In this document: positions 1 to 7,362 of the stretch, one piece after another
Position numbering within the stretch: the stretch's first letter is position 1
Layout of the letters: each line of letters opens with the position of its first letter
Assembly: GCA_025201865.1 (NCBI GenBank)
Contig: MU603249.1
Coordinates: forward strand, 1-13,342
Direction of reading: 5' to 3'
Length of the DNA stretch: 13,342 bases
Source: Ramicandelaber brevisporus
Lineage: Eukaryota; Kickxellomycota; Ramicandelaberales; Ramicandelaberaceae
The notes under the pieces: model-generated
What the model saw: the letters and a program-made list of their open reading frames with translations, nothing else
Database searches by the model: none
What the model was told of the DNA's origin: nothing
Program-made: the position numbers and the translations under genes

Positions 1-783
1 CAGATTTGCTACCGCCAACAGCACCTCCATGCTTGAAATATCTGCTAACCCCAGTTCGCGCACATTGCAGAAGAGTGCAAACTTCGACGACACATTCTCT
101 GCATTTATTGACAACATCGGGATGCCAAGAATCGATAACTGAGGAGCGAGCTGGCGTAAGTTTGGACCAGGGAAGTTACCCATATTTGCTACATGAATCA
201 TTTGAAAGTTGAGCTCCGAAAGATGACGCTTACCCGCCAGAGCCTTATCCAGTTCCTCTAAAAAGTGTTCATCGGCTGTACCAGTGCTATATTCTACAGA
301 ATATAAACTACGTAAATTGTTCATCTTCGATACAACTTTACCAAGCCATTGAGAACTTGGCGAGTCACCAACTATTGCAGCGCTGACATAAGTTACATTT
401 GGAATAAGATCACCAAGGTTGGGTTCAATCTCCACTAACTCTTTGAAGAATGAAGTCTTCACAAGCATTTCACGCAAACGTCGGCCATTCTTGCGAAGAG
501 CGTCGAGAGTACCGCTTCGAGTCCATTTTATGGATTTGTCGTAGCCATACATCAAGCATGAGCAGCGGTGGTATGACATGTACGCAGTGTACCATGCTCG
601 AGACACAAGGCGAAGCTCTCTGCGGAATGGTCGGTCGACAAACTGAATAATGTAGCCAATAATCTCAACAGGTAGCCAGGATTCGGGGTTGAACGGGACA
701 GAGTTGGTATCATGACCCCGTCTATATCGTTTCAGCGGCTGCTGCTGCTGCTGCTGCGGATTGAGCAGCTTGCTGATATCCAT
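1..783 (-). CDS. F-box/LRR-like protein, 5' part (runs off left edge)
   Basis: An uninterrupted frame of 261 codons starts at the ATG at 783-781 (A at -3) and is still open at base 1, so the C-terminus is missing. Residues 10-15 are six glutamines. An F-box-like segment covers about residues 36-75: it begins WLPVEIIGYIIQFVD and continues RELRLVSRAW, the usual F-box pattern of LP-E-I---I-----L---RLVSRAW. After it come spaced Leu/Ile-rich segments (for example NLRSLYSV, HLSELNF, APQLSILGI, NVRELGL) resembling irregular leucine-rich repeats. By family knowledge F-box proteins bind Skp1 in SCF ubiquitin ligases, with the LRR part choosing the substrate; the substrate here is unknown. No splice site is needed within the visible part. 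I am confident the frame is coding, fairly confident of the F-box, and less so of the LRRs. Confidence 0.75.
   Translation of the reverse strand, partial: MDISKLLNPQQQQQQPLKRYRRGHDTNSVPFNPESWLPVEIIGYIIQFVDRPFRRELRLVSRAWYTAYMSYHRCSCLMYGYDKSIKWTRSGTLDALRKNGRRLREMLVKTSFFKELVEIEPNLGDLIPNVTYVSAAIVGDSPSSQWLGKVVSKMNNLRSLYSVEYSTGTADEHFLEELDKALAGKRHLSELNFQMIHVANMGNFPGPNLRQLAPQLSILGIPMLSINAENVSSKFALFCNVRELGLADISSMEVLLAVANL
721..768 (-). repeat. Short (CAG)6 polyQ tract within the F-box gene
   Basis: Six perfect CAG codons (CTG on the plus strand, about 737-754) encode residues 10-15 of the F-box protein. It is one of several CAG/CAA tracts in coding sequence in this window. Confidence 0.7.
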
Positions 784-1064
784 TTTTGTACTTGTGTGTT
801 TGAAAGTGTTTGAAAGTTGTGAGAAGTGTTGGTGACGAAGCAAAGAAAGTTGGCTGGGCTTTTTTTTTTTACCAGGAAAGCGTTCGGGCTGCAGACATCC
901 ATTTCCCGCCTATAAAAACAATTGATTTTTTTATCAGGCAACCTCAATCCTATTTGCTGACTTCGGCGCAATCTGTATCGTAATAAACGAGCTTTAAAAA
1001 TAAGGAAAACAACGAGGAGGAATTTGAATGCTTAGTTTAGAATGATATTATTGTTAGTAATAAG
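784..1064. promoter_or_regulatory. Intergenic: 3' end of CCDC6-like gene and 5' flank of F-box gene
   Basis: Both neighbours are on the minus strand, so these 281 bp must hold the upstream gene's 3' UTR and poly(A) site and the F-box gene's promoter and leader. A T-run at about 860-870 and another near 928-934 (A-runs on the transcribed strand) are visible. I find no minus-strand AATAAA and no clear TATA box. Confidence 0.4.
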
Positions 1065-3017
1065 TTAATGGGTCTGAGTAGTGGATGGCGAGGCGGCTGG
1101 TCGATTGTTACTAGTGTTGCTGGTGGATGATACTGATGAGACGGATGCCTGCGATGATGATTTGCCCATTGGAACGGTTGACGTTTGTAATCCAGCACCA
1201 GCGGAGGCAGAGGAGGCAGGTCCATACGAATGCAGTGACGGGTGAGTGCTGAGAGGGTGCACATGCAGTGGAACGGGTTGTGATTTTGGCGACAATGAAC
1301 CAACTGGCAAACTAGAGCCTCCACTGACTCCGGTTGTGCCAGGGCGAGATACAGATGACGAACGCGATGACATACGGGATGGTGTGCGCGATGGAGTGCG
1401 AATACTGCTGGCTGATGATGGCGATGGTCCACCTCCAGCAGCAGAATACATGCTGTCACTGTGAATCGGAGCATGCACATTGGCACTCGATGGCAGTGAG
1501 CTCAAACTTCCAGCACGAGGCTGATTATAAAATGGGTGGAAATGGGTATCAGATACAACTGGCACTGGGAAGGGCAGGCTGGCTGCACCCGACGACATTG
1601 TTTGGGCAGTCGACGATGCAGCCATTGGGACTGGGCCGATAGCGATGGTTGGTGCAGCTCCAGATACGCTGAGAGATGGACGATGGCCATGCTGGCGACG
1701 AACAGGAACAGTGTTTGCCCCGGTTGTGCTCATTTCAGACACACGTCTGTATGGTGTGCCACTGGTATTAACTGGATAGTTGCCAAATAGGGCAGATCTG
1801 TTACTACGAGGATCAACTAATGAATCCACATTAGACTGCGATCTAGTCCATTGAAACACTGCACTGTTGCCACTGTTGATGTTACCACCAGTCATACTAT
1901 TTGTATTATTGATGTCATGAGCATGAGCATGACTACTACTGCTGCTCAAATGTCTCTGATTGGCTGTTAAATCGGGCAAGTCATTGCGAGGGACTGAGGT
2001 GGACATGGAGCGCTTGGCACGAGTTGCACCAGCGGCAGGCTCCACAACCGATTTAAACATTCTAATGGAAGCAGGAACAGGATCGGCCACATGCAAATGA
2101 GTTACATTTAGTCCCAATCGCTCACGCAGTGTAACCATTTCTCTCTTGTACATTTGTGACTGGGAGTACATTGACAGCACATCTCTCTGCGCATCTGATA
2201 ATCTACGTCTCAATGATGCAATCTCTGCTTTGAGCACCTCAATCATGCCTGGCGCCAAATGACCATCTGAAGCAAACGACATTGAGGGAGTTGAACCCAG
2301 CTGCTGAGGCGTCTGATTGGCAGATTGTAAATGGGCACTTGGTCTGCGCATAGGAGTGCTGGGTGAGATTGGTCCCAGAAACCCTAATCCAGATGTGACT
2401 GTACCGCCGGTGGTGTTTGTGCTGCCAGTTGTGTTAGCCGATATTGGAGATGTTACACTATTGTTGACATTGTTGGTGCCAATCAAGTCCAGCTGTCTTT
2501 GCAATCTGTTTACTAATCTCTCCTGCTCTTGTTCCAATGCATTCTCCAGATCAATCTTTTCCTGTTGTAACTTAACCAATTTCTTTTGCAAAGTATTTGT
2601 CATAAACTCTTCCTCACGCTCCACTTCTAATGCCAAGTCACCCTTTTCCTTCTTTAGCTGCTCAATTCTCTTAATCAGTCTGTTTGTAATGAACTCCTCT
2701 TCTTGCTCTGCTGACTGCTGAACCACAACCAGCTGTTGCTTTAAACTGCGTACATCTGCTCTAAGAATCTTACTCGTTCCCTTTTCATTCTCCAGCTCTT
2801 GCTCCAACTGCAGAATGCGTGATTTCAGCTCGGATACTTCAGCATTGCCAACTGGATCGGGCGTGGATGACTCACGTGCCTCTGCTTCACTGATGGTATC
2901 CAACAGCGGGTTAGACACTCGTCTCTGTGTCTGCTGTTGTTCTTGCTGCTGCTGTTGCTGCTGCTGCTGCTGTTGTTGTTGTTCTTGCTCGTCGCTGTTG
3001 TCCGACATACTACTCAT
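1065..3017 (-). CDS. CCDC6: CCDC6-family (DUF2046) coiled-coil protein
   Basis: Single-exon frame of 650 residues from ATG 3017; a second in-frame ATG at 3008 would remove only three residues. The frame also continues upstream of 3017 but without an ATG. The order is an acidic start, a polyQ tract (about residues 13-30), a coiled coil (about 60-175), a second helical segment rich in Arg/Leu (about 255-310), then a long Ser/Thr/Pro-rich disordered tail with RTPS/SRSSS stretches. The diagnostic part is a tandem 29-residue repeat starting EQEEEFITNRL, EREEEFMTNTL and EQEQERLVNRL, with K-KL--LQ-EK-DLEN between. These are the signature repeats of animal CCDC6. CCDC6 in animals is a phosphorylated scaffold linked to DNA-damage signalling; whether that role applies here is unknown. 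The Ser-rich tail suggests phosphorylation. The gene shares a divergent promoter region with the plus-strand gene at 3374. Confidence 0.85.
   Translation of the reverse strand: MSSMSDNSDEQEQQQQQQQQQQQQQEQQQTQRRVSNPLLDTISEAEARESSTPDPVGNAEVSELKSRILQLEQELENEKGTSKILRADVRSLKQQLVVVQQSAEQEEEFITNRLIKRIEQLKKEKGDLALEVEREEEFMTNTLQKKLVKLQQEKIDLENALEQEQERLVNRLQRQLDLIGTNNVNNSVTSPISANTTGSTNTTGGTVTSGLGFLGPISPSTPMRRPSAHLQSANQTPQQLGSTPSMSFASDGHLAPGMIEVLKAEIASLRRRLSDAQRDVLSMYSQSQMYKREMVTLRERLGLNVTHLHVADPVPASIRMFKSVVEPAAGATRAKRSMSTSVPRNDLPDLTANQRHLSSSSSHAHAHDINNTNSMTGGNINSGNSAVFQWTRSQSNVDSLVDPRSNRSALFGNYPVNTSGTPYRRVSEMSTTGANTVPVRRQHGHRPSLSVSGAAPTIAIGPVPMAASSTAQTMSSGAASLPFPVPVVSDTHFHPFYNQPRAGSLSSLPSSANVHAPIHSDSMYSAAGGGPSPSSASSIRTPSRTPSRMSSRSSSVSRPGTTGVSGGSSLPVGSLSPKSQPVPLHVHPLSTHPSLHSYGPASSASAGAGLQTSTVPMGKSSSQASVSSVSSTSNTSNNRPAASPSTTQTH
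2935..2990 (-). repeat. CAG/CAA polyglutamine tract in the CCDC6-like gene
   Basis: Mixed CAG and CAA codons interrupted by two GAA codons encode a Q-rich run close to the N-terminus. The plus strand reads as CTG/TTG triplets. Because the codons are mixed, this looks like a maintained polyQ stretch rather than a recent pure-triplet expansion. Confidence 0.85.
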
Positions 3018-3084
3018 CGTTACGCGCACAAACGTGTCTTTTTATTTCAAGATTTGTACAACAATCGCACAGCCGAAGGTCTTG

Positions 3085-3153
3085 TTCTGCTTCTGCTTCT
3101 GCCTCTGCCTCTGCCTCTGCCTCTGCTTCTGCTTCTCCCTGCTTCTGCCTCTG
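3085..3153 (+). repeat. (TCTGCY)n hexamer array
   Basis: About eleven units of TCTGCT or TCTGCC in a row, with one disrupted unit near 3135. On the minus strand it is a GCAGAR array lying in the leader or promoter of the CCDC6-like gene. The open frames through it are low-complexity artefacts. Confidence 0.9.
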
Positions 3154-3268
3154 TTACTTGTGTTGCTAGCGCTCAGCTGTCTACTCGATGCGCGTGTGCA
3201 AGAAGGTGTTTCACTGACGAAGGTGACTGGGTGTTCAAAAAAAAAATATCAAAACAAAACAACAATAC

Positions 3269-3317
3269 GAGAGAGTGCGTGTGTGCGTGTGTGTGAGAGT
3301 GTGTGCGTGTGGTGTGT
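3269..3317 (+). repeat. GT/GA-rich simple repeat
   Basis: Alternating gagagtg and gcgtgtgtg units in the divergent promoter, about 60-100 bp upstream of the plus-strand ATG. A simple-sequence tract of this type can be nucleosome-poor, but no function can be read from the sequence. Confidence 0.8.
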
Positions 3318-3373
3318 TCACAACAGAGCGATAAAAGTGGACTTTATACAAATCACACCACAAAGACGGCTCG

Positions 3374-4051
3374 ATGAACCCTGCTTTCCAACCCTCTGGC
3401 GCTGGAGGAGGAGGTGGTGGTGGAGTCGGCAATCGGCCAGGCGGTGGACTACGGCAGATGAACAGACGAGGTCGCGGAGGCACTCACTACGGCGAAGGAC
3501 GAGCTCTTCATCACACAGATACCGCCTCTTCTTCAATGGATAGTCCAGTCACTCCAGCCGGCGCACCTCTCCTTGGTGGCCAAGTTCCAACTGGCGGTGA
3601 TGGTAGTGGCAGTGGCAGTGGTGGTGGTGGACGCAGCGGCGGAGGAGGCGGAGGAGGAGGTGGCGGCGGTGGTGGACGTGGAGGCTTCGGTGGTAAACGA
3701 CAAGGTGGCGGCGGCGGCGGAGGAGGAGGCGGTGGATTCAACAAACAAAGTGGAGTCAGCTATGTCAAACATGAGCCAACTGAGTATAGTTATGGACTAT
3801 TTAAAGGCTACTTGACATTGCCAGTGCCGAAGGTAGAGATTCCTCCGTACTTTTCACCATATGGAATGCCAGCTCCGTTTAGAAATGAAACTGGGAGACA
3901 GTATCAAACATCGACTGAGATAACGGAGGAGGACAAGCAGAAGGCTATGGCTGAAGCAATGAATGAGGCAGCAAAGTCGACAATGGCTACATTTATACCA
4001 ACACCATCAGTAAATGGAAACACATTAGTTGCAGTACTGCCAAGAGTGTAG
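3374..4051 (+). CDS. Glycine-rich RGG-type protein with unrecognised C-terminal domain
   Basis: Frame of 225 residues from ATG 3374 to TAG 4049-4051. Residues 1-45 are Gly-rich with scattered Arg (RRGRGG). Residues about 72-125 are almost only Gly, with GGRGGFGGKRQGG in the middle: RGG-like sequence of the kind seen in RNA-binding and phase-separating proteins. The last 95 residues are of normal complexity: an aromatic/Pro-rich part (EYSYGLFKGYLTLPVPK, then PPYFSPYGMPAPF), a charged segment that could form a helix (TEEDKQKAMAEAMNEAAK) and a hydrophobic end (NTLVAVLPRV). I do not recognise this tail. It has no RRM or zinc finger. RNA binding is an inference from the RGG content. The start context is weak (T at -3), but an ATG at position 1 followed by the Gly-rich run fits. 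It converges on the MOCS1 locus, 152 bp away. Confidence 0.7.
   Translation: MNPAFQPSGAGGGGGGGVGNRPGGGLRQMNRRGRGGTHYGEGRALHHTDTASSSMDSPVTPAGAPLLGGQVPTGGDGSGSGSGGGGRSGGGGGGGGGGGGGRGGFGGKRQGGGGGGGGGGGFNKQSGVSYVKHEPTEYSYGLFKGYLTLPVPKVEIPPYFSPYGMPAPFRNETGRQYQTSTEITEEDKQKAMAEAMNEAAKSTMATFIPTPSVNGNTLVAVLPRV
3410..3742 (+). repeat. GGN (polyglycine) coding repeats
   Basis: Two blocks of GGN codons, near 3405-3426 and at about 3594-3735, encode the polyglycine tracts. Codons are mixed GGA/GGT/GGC, which argues for protein-level selection rather than slippage of a pure trinucleotide. The opposite strand reads as polyproline, which is a shadow frame. Confidence 0.8.
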
Positions 4052-4203
4052 CGAAAAGAAAAGAGAAAAGAAGAGTGTATATGTGTATAAGTTAGAAGAG
4101 AACCTATAGATATAAATGAGAGTTACAGCGATGATTATGCATATAATCAGCTCGCCGTGCTACGTTAATTATCCTGAATGGATATAATCACGAACATTAA
4201 AAG
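4052..4203. other. Convergent intergenic region
   Basis: 152 AT-rich bases between the stop codons of two converging genes. They must hold the 3' ends of both. No canonical AATAAA is visible on either strand; a weak plus-strand candidate is gatataaatg near 4109. Overlapping 3' UTRs are plausible. Confidence 0.4.
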
Positions 4204-4727
4204 TTAGACTGACTTTTTACTAAGATCAAAGGTGCCGCTTTTGCCACCTTCTTTAAAAGTGACTTTGATGTCTTGAATGACCATCATCTTGTCAACTGCC
4301 TTACACATGTCATAGATTGTGAGAGCCGCCGTCGATGCTGCTGTGAGTGCCTCCATTTCGGCGCCGGTCTTTCCTGAGCAGCTCACCGTTGCTGTCACAT
4401 TCACCTGGCCACTGTGAGACAGATCATTTTCATTTGGAGAAACAACTTCGAGATCAACAGCCACCTTGGTCAGTCCAATTGGATGGCACAGCGGAATCAA
4501 CTCACTGGTCCGCTTTGCAGCCATGATTCCAGCAATTCGCGCAGTTGCCAGCACATCGCCTTTGCGCATTGAATTGTCTCTAATCAGCTGAGTGACCTCT
4601 GGGTTGGAAAACAATACACGTGCCGTCGCAGTCGCAGTCCGAGATGTGATGTCCTTGTTGGAGATGTCAACCATGTGGGCAGAACCCGTTTTGGAGTCGA
4701 CATGGGTTAGTTTTACATTGGTTTTAT
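4204..4727 (-). CDS. MOCS1: MOCS1 MoaC-domain exon (cyclic pyranopterin monophosphate synthase)
   Basis: MoaC converts the MoaA product (3',8-cyclo-GTP) to cPMP. From the ATG at 4674 the frame gives 156 residues, a full MoaC length. Visible motifs: [17 protein letters not shown] with K54, C63 and H64; GAEMEALTA with E106 and E108; YDMCKAVDK with D122 and K125. These match the known catalytic Lys, Cys-His, paired Glu, Asp and Lys. The frame is open upstream of 4674 and reads [23 protein letters not shown]...MVD is the conserved start of MoaC, so the coding exon very likely begins before 4674. An acceptor (ttatag) ends at 4728. Splicing to the MoaA frame gives a 590-residue in-frame fusion. Independent translation from 4674 is the alternative. 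The domain call is certain; the exon start is an inference. Confidence 0.93.
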
Positions 4728-4844
4728 CTATAACATGTAATGTAATATATATAGCACAATAGTTTGAAAGGTAATTATTATCATGTAGACGCAGTCAGTA
4801 ATTTCGTGCGTGTATATATTTGTGAAATGTTGTGATTCACCCAC
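4728..4844 (-). other. MOCS1: Predicted alternative intron joining MoaA to MoaC frames
   Basis: On the minus strand a donor G|GTGGGT sits inside the penultimate Gly codon of the MoaA frame. 117 bp later is an AT/pyrimidine-rich stretch ending ttatag. A branch-like TACTGAC is present about 70 nt before the acceptor, which is rather far. Both ends are phase 1: 1249 nt of MoaA plus 524 nt of MoaC is 1773 nt, exactly 591 codons. Splicing turns the split Gly codon into Asp and removes Gly-Gly-stop. Retention keeps the Gly-Gly C-terminus. A second possible donor, GG|GTGAAT four bases on, would give an immediate stop with this acceptor. Confidence 0.7.
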
Positions 4845-6093
4845 CAATTAAGATCATTGGTCTATTGATAGTTTGAGCAAGCACATCCATGCCAGCATGC
4901 TGTTTCTTTTTATTGGAAACTGCCATTGCAATCACATCTCTCAGTTGGTCATCGTTTGCGCCACCTTCTCTTCGCATGACATCTCTTAGCGAAACCTCGG
5001 CGTTTCCAAATAAACACACTTTGAGATTGCCATCAGCTGTTATTCTGACTCGATTGCATGTCCCACAGAAATGATCAGTCATTGAAGTGATGAATCCAAA
5101 CTGTCCTTTATACCCATCAACTTTATAGGCTTTGCTGGTGTCATTTGGATGATCCTGCAGTCTCAATATAGCAGAGTTTGAAGTCTGCTCATAGTGTTTA
5201 GTGATATTACCCAGTACTTCCTTATATGGCACTAGTCTTTTGCCCGACCACTTGTTTCCATCAAAGGGCATGTACTCAATAAATCTAACATCCACCGGCA
5301 AATCTCTCGTAAGCTGCTCCACAAAGTCCACTGCTTCCTCGTCATTGATTCCTCTCATGACAACCACATTGACTTTAACTGGCCTCATTCCCGCATGGAC
5401 TGCATCCTTTATTCCCTCCAGCACTCTGTCCATGCCTTTTCTTCTTGTAATGATTTCAAACTTATCTGCATCCAATGTGTCCAGTGATATGTTCATTGTG
5501 TCCAGTCCTGCGTCCATCAATGGCTTCAGCTTTCTCCTCAATGCTATCCCATTGGTTGTCATTGATATGCTGGTCAATCCCAGTGGTCTCAGCTGGTTCA
5601 GTTCGGATACAATGTCCACCAGATCTTTGCGGATTGTAGGCTCACCACCTGTCAGTCTGATCTTTGTAACACCTTCATTGACAAACAATCTGGCCAGTCG
5701 AGCAATTTCTGAAGTGGAGAGCAATTGGCCAGATGGAGTTAGGTCAACGCCTTCCGCTGGCATGCAGTATTGACACCGCAAATTACAGCGTTCAGTCAAA
5801 GAGATGCGAAGATAAGTGTGTTTGCGTCCAAATCGGTCGACCAATGGATGCTGCTTCTGTTGCTGCTGCTTATACTGTTGCTGCTGTGCTGCCAAAGGAG
5901 AAGAGAAGTCGCTAGTGCTAGTGCTGGTGTTGGTGCTGTTGTTCTCAATCTTACCTTTCGGCTGAGATGCAAGTGCTGCATGGCCGCGCTGAATCAACAA
6001 GGAGACACTGCTTCTGCTACTTTGTCGAGCAACACCGCCAGCTACAGTAGCTGTCAAGGCTCTGGCTGAAGCACTCTTGAACAACGGAAGCAT
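4837..6093 (-). CDS. MOCS1: MOCS1 MoaA-domain frame (radical SAM GTP 3',8-cyclase)
   Basis: The enzyme uses S-adenosylmethionine and two 4Fe-4S clusters to cyclise GTP in the first step of molybdenum cofactor synthesis, in mitochondria in eukaryotes. Frame of 418 residues from ATG 6093; there is no ATG further upstream in frame. Residues 1-45 are rich in Arg, Ser and Ala and nearly free of acidic residues, as in a mitochondrial presequence. A Q/S/T-rich linker follows (50-82). The radical SAM CX3CX2C motif is C103, C107 and C110; TGGEP follows near residue 145. The second cluster is C343, C346 and C360 (CGTCNRVR...KVCLF), with the conserved Arg residues of NRVR. The frame ends MILIGG-stop; the terminal Gly-Gly is functionally required in MoaA/MOCS1A. 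The MoaC exon lies directly downstream on the same strand. Very confident in family and function. Confidence 0.95.
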   Translation of the reverse strand: MLPLFKSASARALTATVAGGVARQSSRSSVSLLIQRGHAALASQPKGKIENNSTNTSTSTSDFSSPLAAQQQQYKQQQQKQHPLVDRFGRKHTYLRISLTERCNLRCQYCMPAEGVDLTPSGQLLSTSEIARLARLFVNEGVTKIRLTGGEPTIRKDLVDIVSELNQLRPLGLTSISMTTNGIALRRKLKPLMDAGLDTMNISLDTLDADKFEIITRRKGMDRVLEGIKDAVHAGMRPVKVNVVVMRGINDEEAVDFVEQLTRDLPVDVRFIEYMPFDGNKWSGKRLVPYKEVLGNITKHYEQTSNSAILRLQDHPNDTSKAYKVDGYKGQFGFITSMTDHFCGTCNRVRITADGNLKVCLFGNAEVSLRDVMRREGGANDDQLRDVIAMAVSNKKKQHAGMDVLAQTINRPMILIGG

Positions 6094-6694
6094 CACTGAA
6101 CAGAGAGGTTGTCGTTATTGTGTAGGTTATTCTTATGAATCAGCGTTTTGTTTGTCAGCCAACTTGCTTTGTAAGTCAGCCACCGATAGTGTATAGTTGA
6201 CTTCGAATTGAAGTGTCACACGGTTTCTCAGCTTTCTCTTCTCTTTGCTTCTATTTCCGGCCCATCCAATCAAACACCGCCACTGAATTTAATAGTTAGT
6301 AGTATTTTTTCAAATCAAAATGACATTGTGTATTCACAAAGAAGCGGAAGCAACAGTTATGCCATCAGAGGACGATTAAAAAGTAAGTATAACGAATGAA
6401 AATGTGAAATGGTAGGTAAGTGGGGAGGAGGAGTGTGATGTGATGTGATGGCATGATGTGTGGAGGATCGGCAGAGTAGACAATGAGTTAGTAGTAATAG
6501 TAGTAGTAGTAATACTTTTTGAGTGGATTGGAAACAGGAAGGAGGAGAGGGGGACGTTCAATAAAAATAGTTAAAAACAAACAAATAAAAAGTCAAATTG
6601 TGAATTGTGAATCAAAAAAACAAACAAACAAATTGGGAGTGGATGTGGAAATGTGGAATGCGGAACTGGGGAGTGGGATAGTGGAACGGATTGA
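6094..6694. promoter_or_regulatory. Intergenic: MOCS1 promoter/leader and CAP gene 3' region
   Basis: 601 bp between two minus-strand genes. The part next to the MOCS1 start (6094-6300) is of mixed composition and should hold its promoter and leader. The part from about 6380 to 6690 is C-poor on the plus strand, with short runs such as gtgatgtgatgtgatg (6435-6450) and a tag/tagt array (6488-6512), and probably contains the CAP gene's 3' UTR. AATAAA at about 6560 and 6586 is on the plus strand, the wrong strand for either gene. No coding exon is supportable here. Confidence 0.4.
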
Positions 6695-7312
6695 TTAGAC
6701 CTGTCTGACAACGGTTGGTACAACGTTTGGCATGGCAGGAACCACATTAGGCACAACGTTTTGAGCAATGGCGCCAATGGCCTGCTGAACTGGGTTGCAA
6801 GATGGCATCGGCAGAGAGCCTGTTAACGCGCCAGTGATCTGGAACAGGTCGGCGGTATAATATGGCACACCGCCATTGCCTGGCACCATGGCAGACGAGC
6901 AAGCGTTGACGTTGTCAGCAAACAGCAGTGCGCGATGGATTGGCTCATCGTACCAGGCCTTGACCATGCTGGCTGTATCCTTCCAGAACGAGGAGCCGCC
7001 AGCCACTTGCGAGCTGTAGCCGACGCGAGCAGAGCCGCAGGTTCGGCCAACGAGTGAACCAGTGTCGCCAACAAAGTGGCCCTGGCGACCGGCAGTTGCC
7101 TGGAGCTGGGAGTTGAGGTTGGAGACGGAGTTGGCGCAGGGCATGTAGCGAAGCGCAGGCTTGTTTTGAGTGGCACGGAGGTTGTTGATGTGGCAGCACA
7201 TGTCGGACGGGTTGAAGTTCTGGGCCAGAACGGTGTTGGAGCTGGTGATAATGGTGATGCCGGCGATGGCAAGAGTAGCGGTCAACTTGGCGAACATCTT
7301 GGAAAGGATCAT
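6695..7312 (-). CDS. Small secreted CAP/SCP-superfamily-like protein
   Basis: Frame of 205 residues from ATG 7312 (a second ATG at 7297 is possible; no ATG lies further upstream in frame). Residues 1-30 form a signal peptide: a basic start, then hydrophobic LTATLAIAGITIITSS, with a cleavage site after VLA-Q. The mature part has a CAP-like layout: MCCHINNLRATQNKPALRY (38-56), as in the CAP opening N--R---N-PPL; then HFVGDTGSLVGR (79-90); and MVKAWYDEPIHRALLF (116-131), as in the W--SP-HR-N-L motif. Cysteines at 39, 40, 59, 92, 138 and 172 suggest disulfides. The Glu of the usual GENI/AENI motif is not seen where expected. The C-terminus carries a short NVVP repeat. CAP proteins are secreted; some bind sterols or lipids. 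The role here is unknown. A remote family match, so moderate confidence in the family and high in a secreted protein. Confidence 0.75.
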   Translation of the reverse strand: MILSKMFAKLTATLAIAGITIITSSNTVLAQNFNPSDMCCHINNLRATQNKPALRYMPCANSVSNLNSQLQATAGRQGHFVGDTGSLVGRTCGSARVGYSSQVAGGSSFWKDTASMVKAWYDEPIHRALLFADNVNACSSAMVPGNGGVPYYTADLFQITGALTGSLPMPSCNPVQQAIGAIAQNVVPNVVPAMPNVVPTVVRQV

Positions 7313-7320
7313 TCTGTAGC

Positions 7321-7362
7321 TATTGTAGCTGTGACTGTGGTTGTGGTTGTGATAGTAGCAGT
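7321..7362 (+). repeat. TGTGGT-type imperfect repeat in CAP gene leader
   Basis: Imperfect gtggttgtggttgtgat units directly upstream of the CAP start codon; on the minus strand this is a CACAAC/CACAGT-rich, G-poor leader. Similar units recur near 7475, 7630 and 8065. Confidence 0.5.

Larger units (their letters stand above)
3018..3373. promoter_or_regulatory. Divergent promoter region
   Basis: 356 bp separate the start codons of two divergent genes (minus at 3017, plus at 3374). The region holds a pyrimidine hexamer array at 3085-3153, an A-run at 3239-3246 and a GT/GA-rich array at 3269-3317. A TATA-like stretch (ataaaagt at 3330-3337, then tttataca near 3341) lies 30-45 bp before the plus-strand ATG. 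Shared regulation is inferred from the layout only. Confidence 0.5.

Noticed and set aside
2815-3543. Plus-strand 242-codon frame with polycysteine, and two related plus-strand frames
   Set aside because: Antisense of the CCDC6-like coding region plus translated CTG and hexamer repeats; composition is not protein-like.
3511-3772. Minus-strand polyproline and Ala/Ser/Thr frames
   Set aside because: Shadows of the glycine codons of the plus-strand Gly-rich gene.
5201-5773. Plus-strand 190-codon frame opposite MOCS1
   Set aside because: Fully antisense to the MoaA domain, whose motifs are unmistakable; no independent features.
6555-6590. AATAAA motifs as poly(A) signals
   Set aside because: They lie on the plus strand where no plus-strand gene ends; chance matches in A-rich sequence.
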